In this document: piece after piece, positions 52,770 to 62,008 of the stretch
Layout of the letters: the number at the start of each line of letters is the position of its first letter
Position numbering within the stretch: position 1 is the first letter of the stretch
Source: CAVZCK01 sp963798805
GTDB lineage: Bacteria; Pseudomonadota; Alphaproteobacteria; Rhizobiales; Rhodomicrobiaceae
Direction: 5' to 3'
Assembly: GCA_963798805.1 (NCBI GenBank)
Contig: CAWCVC010000010.1
Coordinates: forward strand, 310,001 to 374,000
DNA: 64,000 nucleotides
Made by a program: the position numbers and the translations under genes
Notes under the pieces: model-generated
The model's input: only the letters and a program-made list of their open reading frames with translations
What the model was told of the DNA's origin: nothing
Databases searched by the model: none

Positions 52770-53705
52770 ATGCATGCCGCCATTGTCGATCGGAGCCAAG
52801 TCGTCCTGAAGCTCGTCGCCAAGCTGTTCACCGATCGCGGCGACGCGGTCAGCACTTTTGTCAACTCCGAGCGCGCGCTGCAGCGCATCAGGACCGATCC
52901 GAGCATCGACGTGCTCCTCACCAGCTTCGAAGTCGAGCCGCTGACCGGGCTCGAGCTATGCTGGCAGGCGCGTCTTGCCGCCGGAACCAGACGCCCGCTC
53001 TATATCGTGCTGATGTCCTCGCGAGGCGATCAGAAGCATGTGACCCAGGCGCTGGACTGCGGCGCCGACGATCTGATCGCGAAGCCGATCTCCCGGGACC
53101 AGCTCAACGCACGGCTGCGGATGGCTGCCCGGCTGCAATCGCTTCAATTGCATCTGCTCAAGCTCGCCGAGACGGACGCCCTCACGGGCCTGTTCAACCG
53201 GCGTGCTTTCTTCGACCGCCTACACACGCGGCTTGACGAACAGGACGGGGGTCAACCGCTGAGCGCCATCATGTTCGATATCGACTTCTTCAAGCGCGTG
53301 AACGATATCCATGGCCATCAGGTCGGCGATCAGGTCATCGCGACCGTCGCGGCCGAGGCTGCGCGGTGCGGTGGCCTTGCCGGACGGCTTGGCGGCGAAG
53401 AATTCGCTTTGATCCTAAGCGGCGCCGATGATGCTGCCGCCTTCCTCGTGTCGGAGGACTTTCGGATGCGCTGCGCAGCCCTTGTCTTCCACGGCAAGGA
53501 CGGCCCGTTCAGCATCACCTGCAGCCTTGGTGTCGCCGGCTGGATCGAGGGCGAGCTGGCTGACGATCTGCTGCTCAGGGCCGACATAGCCCTTTATGAT
53601 GCCAAGGCGAATGGCAGAAACTGCACCCGGACGGCGCCGGTCGTCCCCGGCAAGGGCTTCCGCCCGATTACCCGCCAGCAATGCCGAACGAAAGAGACGA
53701 TCTAA
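52770..53705 (+). CDS. Diguanylate cyclase with receiver domain (PleD-like, degenerate receiver)
   Basis: Makes cyclic di-GMP; 311 residues. N-terminal receiver domain (1-120) with the Lys strand (GADDLIAKPISRDQLNARL), but the phospho-acceptor region reads VLLTSFEVEPLTG, where an Asp is expected after VLLT, and the acidic pocket near residue 8 is reduced to one Asp (AAIVDRSQVVL). It is therefore probably not phosphorylated. GGDEF domain from about 148: TDALTGLFNRRAFFDRLHTR, SAIMFDIDFFKRVNDIHGHQ, and the active-site GGEEF at 208-212. No RxxD inhibitory site precedes it. Active cyclase with altered input is inferred. Confidence 0.9.
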   Translation: MHAAIVDRSQVVLKLVAKLFTDRGDAVSTFVNSERALQRIRTDPSIDVLLTSFEVEPLTGLELCWQARLAAGTRRPLYIVLMSSRGDQKHVTQALDCGADDLIAKPISRDQLNARLRMAARLQSLQLHLLKLAETDALTGLFNRRAFFDRLHTRLDEQDGGQPLSAIMFDIDFFKRVNDIHGHQVGDQVIATVAAEAARCGGLAGRLGGEEFALILSGADDAAAFLVSEDFRMRCAALVFHGKDGPFSITCSLGVAGWIEGELADDLLLRADIALYDAKANGRNCTRTAPVVPGKGFRPITRQQCRTKETI

Positions 53706-53877
53706 ACTCCGCAGCCGCTATCTTGCGTTCGAATGGACGCCTCCAGCCATCGCTGGCGGGAATAAATCTGCCCTTGCAAAACTTACCAATCCGTAATGCT
53801 CCGTTCATGGAACCGCCATGTTGCGGGGCGCCTCCTAGGCGGATGCTGGTCTTGGATCCACCGAATGGGAGTCGCTC

Positions 53878-55374
53878 ATGGCCGTTGGTTGGGAGCCACT
53901 GACGACATTGATTGCGCTCAATCGTTTCGGTCTCGGCGCGAGGCCCGGCGATTTCGCCGCTGCGGCGGCCGACCCTCGCGGCTTCCTCGCCCAAGAGCTA
54001 AACAAGGCCGATGCCGCTCTGATTTCCGCAGACCTGCCGTCGAGCCGAAATGTCCTGCAGCAGGTTTTTGTTGATCAACAGCGCAAGAGGCAGGAGCGTG
54101 CGCGGAAAACCGCCCTGTCCACCCCGATGGCGAACGCGCAGGGCGTGGAAATGGCTGCGGCTCCGCGCGGCGAAATGCCGATTATGCAGCCTGGGGATCT
54201 GCCTGCGCACACCGGTGCGCGGCCGCCGGGCGAGGAGGAAATCCGCAAGGCACGAACCCCTGGTCTCGAACAGCAGCTTTACCGCGCCGAGGCACTCGCC
54301 CGATTTCAGAAACAGGCGCAGGCTGAGGCCGGCTACGTGGAACGGTTGGTTGCATTCTGGTCGAACCACTTCGCGGTTTCGGTCGCCAAAGGCCAGATAT
54401 TGCGCGCGGCAGCTGGCTCGTTCGAACGCGAAGCGATCCGGCCGCATGTCCTCGGGCGCTTCGCCGATATGCTAAGAGCGGTCGAGCAACATCCGGCCAT
54501 GCTGTTCTATCTCGACAATCAGCGCTCGATGGGACCAAATTCCAGGGCCGGACGCAATCGCGGCAAGGGCCTCAATGAAAACCTTGCCCGCGAAACGCTG
54601 GAATTGCACACGCTCGGCGTCGATGGTGGCTACACGCAAGCAGATGTCACCTCGCTTGCGCGCATCATCACCGGCTGGACGTTCGCCGGCCGCTTCGGGC
54701 GGATAGGCGAACCCGGTAGCTTCGTCTTCCTGCCCAATTGGCACGAGCCGGGTGCACAAACGCTTCTCTGCAACAGTTACCCGCAGCAAGGGCTCGCGCA
54801 GGGTGAGGCGGCGCTCACCGAGCTGGCGCGCCACCCCGCGACCGCCAAGCATGTTGCGACAAAGCTCGTTCGGCATTTCGTTGCCGACGAGCCGCCGCCG
54901 CCGCTCGTCGAGCGGATCGCAAGGGTGTTCTGCGACACGGACGGCGATCTTGCGGAGGTGTCTCTGGCGCTGCTTCGGGACGATGATGCCTGGCGCTCAC
55001 CTTTAATGAAAATACGCGCGCCCTCGGAATTCCTGATTGCCACGGCGCGGGCGACGGGCTTCACACCGCCGGCGCCGCAACCGATCCTCGGCGCGCTGAA
55101 AGCGATGGGAATGGTGCTCTGGGGACCGCCGGGTCCAAATGGTTTCCCTGATACAGCAGCCGCCTGGGCCTCGCCTGAGGCGATGAAGATCCGGCTTGAC
55201 GTCTCCTGGCGGGCAGCGCAGCGGATCAAAGACGAGGTCGAGCCGCTCGCAGTGCTTGACGCCGTGGCAGGCGGAGCCGCATCCCGCGAAACACGCGAAG
55301 CGATGGCGCGCGCCGAATCCCGCCAGCAGGCGCTGGCGATTCTGTTCATGTCGCCAGAATTTCAGCGGAGGTGA
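53878..55374 (+). CDS. DUF1800 domain protein
   Basis: 498 residues, full-length DUF1800 (about 15-490). Typical blocks: TTLIALNRFGLGARPGDFAA, LARFQKQAQAEAGYVERLVA then FWSNHFAVSVAK, DNQRSMGPNSRAGRNRGKGL then NENLARETLELHTLGVDGGY and TQADVTSLARIITGWT, and ATKLVRHFVADEPPPPLV. Function unknown; DUF1800 genes are nearly always paired with a DUF1501 gene, as here (stop and next start overlap). No classic signal peptide; the protein may be carried out with its partner, which has a Tat leader. GGGAG upstream supports the ATG. Confidence 0.9.
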   Translation: MAVGWEPLTTLIALNRFGLGARPGDFAAAAADPRGFLAQELNKADAALISADLPSSRNVLQQVFVDQQRKRQERARKTALSTPMANAQGVEMAAAPRGEMPIMQPGDLPAHTGARPPGEEEIRKARTPGLEQQLYRAEALARFQKQAQAEAGYVERLVAFWSNHFAVSVAKGQILRAAAGSFEREAIRPHVLGRFADMLRAVEQHPAMLFYLDNQRSMGPNSRAGRNRGKGLNENLARETLELHTLGVDGGYTQADVTSLARIITGWTFAGRFGRIGEPGSFVFLPNWHEPGAQTLLCNSYPQQGLAQGEAALTELARHPATAKHVATKLVRHFVADEPPPPLVERIARVFCDTDGDLAEVSLALLRDDDAWRSPLMKIRAPSEFLIATARATGFTPPAPQPILGALKAMGMVLWGPPGPNGFPDTAAAWASPEAMKIRLDVSWRAAQRIKDEVEPLAVLDAVAGGAASRETREAMARAESRQQALAILFMSPEFQRR

Positions 55375-56609
55375 CGATGGCTCTCTTCTGTGAAACCCCA
55401 TCCATCTCGCGCCGGGCTTTGCTTGCCGGCGGCGGTGCCTTGATCGCCTGGGCGCATCTGCCCCGCTTTGCCTGTGCAGCGGGCGGCCGCGATCCGCGTC
55501 TCATCGTCATCATCCTGCGCGGCGCGATGGACGGGCTCTCCGCCGTCGGCCCGATCGGCGACCCCAATTACGCCGGCGTGCATGGCGATCTCGCCTTGTC
55601 GCTGTCGGGCGAGCATCCCGCCCTGCCGCTCGACGGCTTCTTCGCGCTGAACCCGGCTATGCCAAATTTCGCGCGTCTTTATAAGTCCGGGCAGGCGGCC
55701 GTCGTCCATGCGGTGGCAACGAGCTATCGCGAGCGCTCGCATTTCGACGGTCAGGACGTGCTCGAAAGCGGCTATCCTCGCCCGGGCCGTACCGATTCAG
55801 GCTGGCTGAACCGCGCGGTCGCCAAGCTCCCGCCCGGCGAACAGGTGCACCCGGCACGCGGTCTCGGCATCGGGCCGGTGGCACCGCTTGTCATGCGCGG
55901 CCCTGCGCCGGTACTCGGCTGGGCGCCGCAGATCCTGCCGACGGCGGGCGAAGACCTCGCCGCCCGTGTGCTCGACCTCTACACCCACCGCGATCCGATC
56001 CTGGCGAACGCCCTGCGCGAAGGTCTCGAGACCGAAAAGATGGCCGCGGATGGTGGCCCGACGGGCAACATGAAAGGCGCCGGCGGAATTCAGCCTGCTG
56101 CCATGCGCCAGACCGCCATGGGTGCGGCGAAAATCATGGCCGCCGACAATGGCCCACGCATTGCCGCGCTTGCCTTCGACGGTTGGGATACGCATGCCAA
56201 TGAGGGCGGCGCAACCGGCCAGCTCGCAAACCGTCTTTCGGGTCTCGACGGCGCGATCGAAGAATTCGAGAAAGGGCTTGGTGGGCACTGGAGGGATACG
56301 ACGATTGTAGTGATCACGGAATTCGGACGGACGGTGAAGATCAATGGCACGGTCGGCACCGATCACGGCACGGGCACGGTTGCGCTGCTTGCTGGCGGCG
56401 CGATCAAAGGCGGACGGATCATCGCGGATTGGCCTGGGCTTACCGAGCCGCAGCTCTATGAGGCGCGCGATCTGAAGCCGACGACAGATTTGCGCGCCGT
56501 GCTCAAGGGATTGCTGGCCGATCAGTTCGGCCTTTCCGCCGCTGTGCTTGCGGAAACAGTGTTCCCGGACTCGGCCGTGGTCAAGCCGATGCAGGGTCTG
56601 ATCGCCTGA
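55371..56609 (+). CDS. DUF1501 protein with Tat leader (sulfatase-like fold)
   Basis: 412 residues. Start is GTG at 55371, overlapping the upstream stop, or ATG at 55377. A twin-arginine-type leader (SRRALLAGGGALIAWAHLPR, then FACAA) directs export of the folded protein. The DUF1501 body shows RLIVIILRGAMDGLSAVGPI, HAVATSYRERSHFDGQDVLE, AFDGWDTHANEGGATGQLAN, TTIVVITEFGRTVKINGTVG and DHGTGTVALLAGGAIKGGRI, an alkaline-phosphatase/sulfatase-like metal-site pattern. Biochemical role undetermined; coupled with DUF1800. Confidence 0.92.
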   Translation: MTMALFCETPSISRRALLAGGGALIAWAHLPRFACAAGGRDPRLIVIILRGAMDGLSAVGPIGDPNYAGVHGDLALSLSGEHPALPLDGFFALNPAMPNFARLYKSGQAAVVHAVATSYRERSHFDGQDVLESGYPRPGRTDSGWLNRAVAKLPPGEQVHPARGLGIGPVAPLVMRGPAPVLGWAPQILPTAGEDLAARVLDLYTHRDPILANALREGLETEKMAADGGPTGNMKGAGGIQPAAMRQTAMGAAKIMAADNGPRIAALAFDGWDTHANEGGATGQLANRLSGLDGAIEEFEKGLGGHWRDTTIVVITEFGRTVKINGTVGTDHGTGTVALLAGGAIKGGRIIADWPGLTEPQLYEARDLKPTTDLRAVLKGLLADQFGLSAAVLAETVFPDSAVVKPMQGLIA

Positions 56610-56768
56610 CCGACCGTGTGCGCTTTCACCCGGCTACCGCTGAAAATTGGGAAACAGGGCCGCGGTCGAACACGCGGCGGTGCGTCAAAATCTTGCCTCA
56701 GCCATGGATCAGAGAAGGCGGCTTCGTCCAATTCAGCGGCCGTCGCGCCGATCGAAAGGGGGATTTCC

Positions 56769-57647
56769 TTGCCGAACCGAGGCATAAGCCGCCGCGCGGT
56801 GCTGGGCGCCGCCGCTCTCATTCCCCTGATCCGCCCGGCGCTCGCAGCCGCGACATCGCCCGATGCGGCGAAGGCAGATGTTGCCGCGCTCGAATCCCGT
56901 CTCGGCGGACGGCTTGGCGTTGTAGTGCTGGACACTGGTTCCGGTGCGCGACTCGAGCATCGCGCGGATGAACGCTTCCCATTGTGCAGCACCTTCAAAT
57001 TCATCACCGCTGCAGCAGTGCTCCACCGCGTCGATGCCGGACAAGAGAGCCTCGATCGCCGCGTCACCTATGAGCAGCGGGACGTTCTCGACTTCGCGCC
57101 CGTCACTATGATGCATGTCAAGGACGGCATGAGTGTCGCCGAGCTCTGCGCGGCCGCGATCCAATTGAGCGACAATACGGCCGCCAATCTGCTGCTTGCG
57201 ACTCTCGGCGGCCCGGCCGGCCTGACGCAATATTGCCGCTCGCTCGGTGACGAGGTCACGCGCCTCGACCGGACCGAGCCAGAGCTGAACGACGTGCCGC
57301 CGGGCGATATGCGCGATACGACGACGCCCGCAGCGATGCTGAAACTGCTCCAGACCATCCTTCGCGGCGACGCGCTGTCGGCCAAGAGCCGCGCCCAGCT
57401 CGAAAACTGGCTGGAAGGCGCGAAGGTCGGGCAGAAGAACCTTCGGGCGGGGCTTCCGAATGACTGGCGCATCGGCCACAAATCGGGCAGCGGGCGCCGG
57501 GGCGAGACCAATGATGTCGGTATCATCTGGCCGCCGCAGCGCGAGCCGCTATTGGTTGCGGCCTATTATGCGGACTCTCAATTGCCGGCGCCCGAGCGCA
57601 ATGCCGCGCTCGCCTCGGTCGGCGCGCTGATCGCGAAGGACTTGTGA
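56769..57647 (+). CDS. Class A beta-lactamase
   Basis: Serine beta-lactamase expected to hydrolyse penicillins/cephalosporins in the periplasm; 292 residues. Start is TTG at 56769 with AAAGGGGGA 6 bp upstream; this directly opens a twin-arginine leader (RGISRRAVLGAAALIPLIRP). Motifs in order: active Ser74 in CSTFK, SDN in IQLSDNTAANLL, the omega-loop Glu in RTEPELNDV, and KSG in IGHKSGSGR (KTG is commoner). A frame start at 56616 would add non-family residues. It follows DUF1501 by 160 bp and ends convergently with the S10 peptidase over a shared hairpin. Confidence 0.92.
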   Translation: MPNRGISRRAVLGAAALIPLIRPALAAATSPDAAKADVAALESRLGGRLGVVVLDTGSGARLEHRADERFPLCSTFKFITAAAVLHRVDAGQESLDRRVTYEQRDVLDFAPVTMMHVKDGMSVAELCAAAIQLSDNTAANLLLATLGGPAGLTQYCRSLGDEVTRLDRTEPELNDVPPGDMRDTTTPAAMLKLLQTILRGDALSAKSRAQLENWLEGAKVGQKNLRAGLPNDWRIGHKSGSGRRGETNDVGIIWPPQREPLLVAAYYADSQLPAPERNAALASVGALIAKDL

Positions 57648-57682
57648 GACCCGAGCAACGTCCGCAGCGGCCGCGGGTCTCA
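57645..57682. terminator. Shared terminator hairpin between convergent beta-lactamase and S10 peptidase genes
   Basis: Perfect 9-bp stem TGAGACCCG / CGGGTCTCA with a 20-base G+C-rich loop. The first three bases are the beta-lactamase stop codon; the S10 gene's stop lies 6 bp beyond the other arm. No T run, so probably a bidirectional mRNA-end hairpin. Confidence 0.55.
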
Positions 57683-57687
57683 GTCGT

Positions 57688-59190
57688 TCACGACCTAATC
57701 CCATTCTGGTAAAGCGCGCGCGCGTCGCTGCTTAAAGCCGCCCGCGAGGCCGGCCGCATATACATCATATGTCCGCCGCGATAGACGCGCGTCTCGATCG
57801 GCCGTGCGCCCTCGATGGGCTTGAGCTGATCGACGAGATAGCGCGATACGCTGAACGGCGTGACCAGATCCGTATAGCCGTTCGCGATCATTACCTTCAG
57901 GCCGGGGTTCAGTGTCCTGGCATGCTGCAGCTCGTCGAGACATCCCGCATAGCCCTGACGGCTGGGCTTGGTGCCATAATCCCATTTGCCACCGAGACTG
58001 CGATTGAGCAGCGTGTACGGAAGGTCTGTATGGAAGCCAAGCTCGTCGCGCGCATATTTCACCATGAGCGGCGTGAGCACATTGACCGCATCATCGAGGA
58101 TCGGATCGATCCGCGAATGCCGCGCCGGATGCGGCAGCGGAATGGTGACCGAGCCGTCGTAAGCGCTTACCGATCGGTTCTCGTCGCGCAGGACTTCCCC
58201 GCGGAACAGCCCCTCGCTGATCCGGCCGTGATGCCGGGCGATGACCTTGGGGTCGAGTCCTGTCAGGTGCGCCAGCTTGGCGATATTGCCGTCGCTGACT
58301 TCGAGGCCGTGCGCCAGTTGCACGACATAGTCGGTGCGAGCGAAAGCCTCGGCCTCATGCACGAGCTCCAGGGGTGCGCCATAGCCCTGTGCCCGCTCCA
58401 GATGCGAGGCAGTGATGGACGGCAGCTCGAGCGCCAGAGGCATGACGGTATATTCGTCGCCCCGGATCATCGAGAATTCCAAGGCGGGCGAAATCAGAAC
58501 GGCCCCTTGCACTTGAACGCCATCCTTCAGCAGCCGGTCGGCGACCAGCGAAGCGCGAAAGCCGCCATAGCTCTCGCCGACGACATAGACCGGCGCAAGC
58601 TCGCGACCGGCGCGCGTCAGGTAAAGCCGAAAAAAATCAGTCATCGAGTCGGCGTCCTTGTTGACGCCGTAGAACGCCTTTTCCGCATCCTCACCGCCGC
58701 TCGCCCGGCTGTAGCCCGTCCCGACGGGATCGACGAAAACGAGGTCGGTGAAGGGAAGCCAGCTATCCGGATTGTCGGTCAGCCCAACCGGCCTTTCCGG
58801 TGCCGCTCCGTTCTCGGTGAAGGTCTGAATCCTCGGTCCGATCGCACCCAGATGCAAAAAGGCCGACGCGGCGCCGGGGCCGCCATTGAAGATGAAACTG
58901 ACCGGCCGGCCAGCTTCGCCTGTCGTGTAGGCGACATAGAAGATCTTTGCCGTCGTCTCGCCCTTGTCGTTGGTCAGGGGCAGCGTGCCCGCCGTCGCGC
59001 TGTAGTGGAGCGCGTTCTCACCTTTGCCGAGCGTGTGCTGCGTTATCGAGTCGGCAGGCAACTCGCTGACCACGGCGCTGCTCGCAGCCGCCTGATGTTT
59101 GGGCGCGTCGTGACCGCCCTGCTGCGCCCAGACGGGGGCGAGCGCCCAGAAAAACGCAAAGACGAAAACTCCAAGACGCATCGGCGTCAT
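57688..59190 (-). CDS. S10-family serine carboxypeptidase-like protein, secreted
   Basis: 500 residues with signal peptide (VFVFAFFWALAPVWAQ). Alpha/beta-hydrolase-fold peptidase S10: oxyanion region FIFNGGPGAASAFLHLGAIG, DPVGTGYSRASGG, nucleophile Ser207 in VVGESYGGFRA, catalytic Asp in MIANGYTDLVTPF and His in YRGGHMMYMR. It probably acts on peptides or esters in the periplasm. AGGAGAGATG upstream supports the ATG at 59190. Monocistronic by spacing. Confidence 0.9.
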   Translation of the reverse strand: MTPMRLGVFVFAFFWALAPVWAQQGGHDAPKHQAAASSAVVSELPADSITQHTLGKGENALHYSATAGTLPLTNDKGETTAKIFYVAYTTGEAGRPVSFIFNGGPGAASAFLHLGAIGPRIQTFTENGAAPERPVGLTDNPDSWLPFTDLVFVDPVGTGYSRASGGEDAEKAFYGVNKDADSMTDFFRLYLTRAGRELAPVYVVGESYGGFRASLVADRLLKDGVQVQGAVLISPALEFSMIRGDEYTVMPLALELPSITASHLERAQGYGAPLELVHEAEAFARTDYVVQLAHGLEVSDGNIAKLAHLTGLDPKVIARHHGRISEGLFRGEVLRDENRSVSAYDGSVTIPLPHPARHSRIDPILDDAVNVLTPLMVKYARDELGFHTDLPYTLLNRSLGGKWDYGTKPSRQGYAGCLDELQHARTLNPGLKVMIANGYTDLVTPFSVSRYLVDQLKPIEGARPIETRVYRGGHMMYMRPASRAALSSDARALYQNGIRS

Positions 59191-59497
59191 TCATCTCTCC
59201 TGTATGCTTTCGGCGCTTTGTTGTCTCGGTGGTCCGGCGAGACTGAGACGGCTCTTCGCCCGGTCCGCTTCCATAAGGACCGTACAAAATCGATAGGGCA
59301 AATGCCGATTGCGTGAGGCTCATTCCCGGCGGACAGAGCACGCGTGACCGAGGCTCGCCCGAATAATGACCGCCGAAAGCTATGACACTGCGGATGCGGC
59401 GATTATGCGCCATTGTGCCGCGAGCGCGACCGTCACTCCGGCCGGTGCCGAAGCGCCATAGCCGGAGCAACGTGGGGGGTAGTCACTTGGGCCAGGG
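59191..59497. other. Intergenic, no recognisable gene
   Basis: 307 bp between the S10 peptidase start and the transporter end; no coding or clear regulatory signal seen. Confidence 0.4.
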
Positions 59498-60856
59498 CTA
59501 CGCAGCCGCGCTGGCCGGAGCGGTCGCGACGTCCTCCAGCCCGCGATTGCGCGGCTCGACCCCCCAGACATAGACCAGCACAATCTGCACCAGCAGAAGA
59601 CCGATCATTAGACCGATGACGCCGGGCAATCCCGAGCTCGCCATCAGCGCTCCGACGATGAAAGGCGAAACCACGGTGGCGGCACGGCCGAGCGTGTTGC
59701 AGATGCCGTTGGCGCGCAGCCGGATCTCGGTCGGGAACAGCTCCGGCGTATAGACGCCGAACAGCAGCGCGGTCTGCACATAGATCGCCACGATCAGCAC
59801 AAAGCCGACGCTGAGCACGATGGCCGGATCGGAGGCGGCGCTGAAATGGGCATAGATCCAGCCGCTGATGATGGTCACCACCGAGGCGCCCATGATGCTC
59901 CAGCGCCTGCCGATGAAATCGGAGGTGTAGGCGCCAAGAGCGCAGCCGAGCAGGGATGCGCTCGACAGCACCAGAGTATAAGCAAGAGAGTGCGCGATGG
60001 TCAGGCCCTGGCGTAGGAAGAACTGCGGCAGGAAGATCACGAAGCCGAAGATCAGCGTGTTGATGGTGATCAGGACCCAGCTTCCGACGATCATCCGCTG
60101 CAGCAGCGGTGGCCGCAGCAGCGCAGTTGCCGGCACAGGCGCGACGGGAGCCGGGATTACCGGCGGCGCCAAAGGCCCGGCTTCGGCGGCTTCCTTTTCG
60201 ATCTGCTGCATCAGCGCTTCCGCCTCACCGATGCGGCCTTTCAATTCGAGCCAGCGCGGTGATTCAGGCAGGTTCTTGCGCAGATACCAGACGATCAGCG
60301 AGCCAATGCCGGCGATGACGAACATCGGCCGCCAGCCCCATGTCGGAATGATGAGGTAGGCGAGCAATGCGGTTGCCGGAAAGCCGGCCACCACGAGAAA
60401 GGCCATGAAGGAGAGCCAGCGCCCGCGCGTTCTCGGCGGCACGAATTCCGTCAGCGTCGAATAGCCCACGACGATCTCCGCGCCGAGCCCAAGCCCCTGC
60501 ACGAAGCGGCAGATGATGAGTTGGTCCATGTTCTGCGCAAAGGCGGCCGCCAGCGAGGCGAGGCCGAAAACGAGCAGATTGATCTGGTAGGTGAAGCGTC
60601 GGCCGAACCAGTCGCCGAGAAATCCGGTGACCAGCGCCCCGATCGTCATGCCGACGAAGGTCAATGACAGGAACTGCAGGTTCTGCGGCAAGGTCGAGAA
60701 TTTGGTCTGCAGCGTGGACGCCAGCACGCTGCCGGCGACATAGAGATCATAGCCGTCGAAGAACATTCCGGCGCCGACCAGCCAGAAGATGCGATAGTGG
60801 AACGATGAAATCGGGAGCCGGTCAAGACGAGCACCGGCGTTCACTGCTGTTGGCAT
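59498..60856 (-). CDS. MFS transporter, metabolite:H+ symporter type
   Basis: 12-helix major facilitator, 452 residues. Family marks: FFDGYDLYVAGSVLAS in helix 1, loop 2-3 FLGDWFGRRFTYQINLLVFG, helix 4-5 FVQGLGLGAEIVVGYSTLTE, FVPPRTRGRWLSF, the central PESPRWLELKGRIGEAEALM, and loop 8-9 YTSDFIGRRWSIMGASVV. This pattern fits uptake of small organic acids or sugars. It is transcribed with, or parallel to, the alpha/beta hydrolase gene and next to a GntR regulator, suggesting a substrate-uptake step in a catabolic unit. Start at the ATG at 60856. Confidence 0.9.
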   Translation of the reverse strand: MPTAVNAGARLDRLPISSFHYRIFWLVGAGMFFDGYDLYVAGSVLASTLQTKFSTLPQNLQFLSLTFVGMTIGALVTGFLGDWFGRRFTYQINLLVFGLASLAAAFAQNMDQLIICRFVQGLGLGAEIVVGYSTLTEFVPPRTRGRWLSFMAFLVVAGFPATALLAYLIIPTWGWRPMFVIAGIGSLIVWYLRKNLPESPRWLELKGRIGEAEALMQQIEKEAAEAGPLAPPVIPAPVAPVPATALLRPPLLQRMIVGSWVLITINTLIFGFVIFLPQFFLRQGLTIAHSLAYTLVLSSASLLGCALGAYTSDFIGRRWSIMGASVVTIISGWIYAHFSAASDPAIVLSVGFVLIVAIYVQTALLFGVYTPELFPTEIRLRANGICNTLGRAATVVSPFIVGALMASSGLPGVIGLMIGLLLVQIVLVYVWGVEPRNRGLEDVATAPASAAA

Positions 60857-60955
60857 TTGCCCCTCCCCAGATGCTGCCCATTACGTTGGGACTGAATGGC
60901 CGTCGGCGGATTATCGATCACGGAAGGCCTTCCGGTGCTTGGCGTGATCTGCCCT

Positions 60956-61801
60956 TCAGCGGCCGACGTTCGCTTCGGGCCATTCTTCAGACTGTCGCTT
61001 CAACGTCTCTGCATACACGTCCTCCGTCTCCAGAAAGGCGGAGATCGCTTTGAGGAATCCTCCCGGATCCTGGACCATCGGCGCGTGTCCGAGGCCATCG
61101 AGCTCGATGAATTGCGCCTGCGGGATCATCTGGACGAGCTCCCGGGCCATGGGCGGAGGCGTCGCTGCATCCTGGCTGCCGACAAGCACCAGCGTCGGAT
61201 TGCGGATCTGTCCTATATCTGCCGTGAGGTCCAGATCGGCGAGCGCACTGCAGACTTCGGCGAAAATCGTCGGCTCCATCCTGAGAAGCGCTGCGCGACG
61301 CTCAGCAGCGATGTCCGGATTGGCGGCGATGAAGGCCTCCGGGAACAGACGTCTGACGGCAATATCGACGATGCCGGCCATGCCGAACTCGCGCACGCGG
61401 GCGACCATGGCGTGGAACGACGCCCTGCCCTCTTCATTGAAGATGACACCGGTATCAGCGAGCACGAGCCGGTCGAGGCGTGCGCCGTGGCGTATGGCCA
61501 GACAGCTCGCGACAAAGCCGCCGAAACCGTTGCCGAGGACATCGGTTTCGGAGCCGAGGTCCATGACGGTGAAAAGTCCTGCGATGCGATCGGCAATCTC
61601 TTGCGCGGTCGCTCCGGCTGGGGACGAGCCGCCAAAACCAGGCAAATCGGGAAGGATCACGCGCCGCGTCTGCGACAGCGTCGGAACGATGCGATCGAAA
61701 ACATTCCGGTCGGCGAGGAGCGAATGCAGCAGCAGGAGCGGCTTTCCGCTCCCGACCTCGACCACATCGACCCTGCCGCCGTTCACCTCGATCAGGGACA
61801 T
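60956..61801 (-). CDS. Alpha/beta hydrolase with non-canonical nucleophile elbow
   Basis: 281 residues, alpha/beta-hydrolase fold. HG-type oxyanion segment (KPLLLLHSLLADRNVFDRIV), strand 4 LPDLPGFGGSSPAG, elbow DVLGNGFGGFVASCLAI, acid region NPTLVLVGSQDAATPPPMAR and His in ELDGLGHAPMVQDPGGFL. The elbow reads G-N-G-F-G, so the usual Ser (GxSxG) is Gly; hydrolysis by the classical mechanism is unlikely unless another residue serves. Divergent from the GntR regulator and next to the MFS transporter, so probably one locally controlled unit. Confidence 0.85.
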   Translation of the reverse strand: MSLIEVNGGRVDVVEVGSGKPLLLLHSLLADRNVFDRIVPTLSQTRRVILPDLPGFGGSSPAGATAQEIADRIAGLFTVMDLGSETDVLGNGFGGFVASCLAIRHGARLDRLVLADTGVIFNEEGRASFHAMVARVREFGMAGIVDIAVRRLFPEAFIAANPDIAAERRAALLRMEPTIFAEVCSALADLDLTADIGQIRNPTLVLVGSQDAATPPPMARELVQMIPQAQFIELDGLGHAPMVQDPGGFLKAISAFLETEDVYAETLKRQSEEWPEANVGR

Positions 61802-62008
61802 CCCGGCTCCTCAGCTGACCGCGAGCGACAGTTCGGGGTTGCATCACGTAACATACCGATTAATCCCAAATATGCCGCTTCTGATACGCCGAATGAGACC
61901 TGCCCTACCGAATTCTTCCTCGACATAGATCTCCAAATTGGACACATAGCCGATCTCGTGGAATATCACGATATAGCATATTTGCTGAAACTAGAGTATC
62001 AAAAAGCC

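Noticed and set aside
60896..62008. Long 5' extension of the GntR gene frame
   Set aside because: It is antisense to the alpha/beta hydrolase and not GntR-like; the winged helix begins right after the ATG at 62009.
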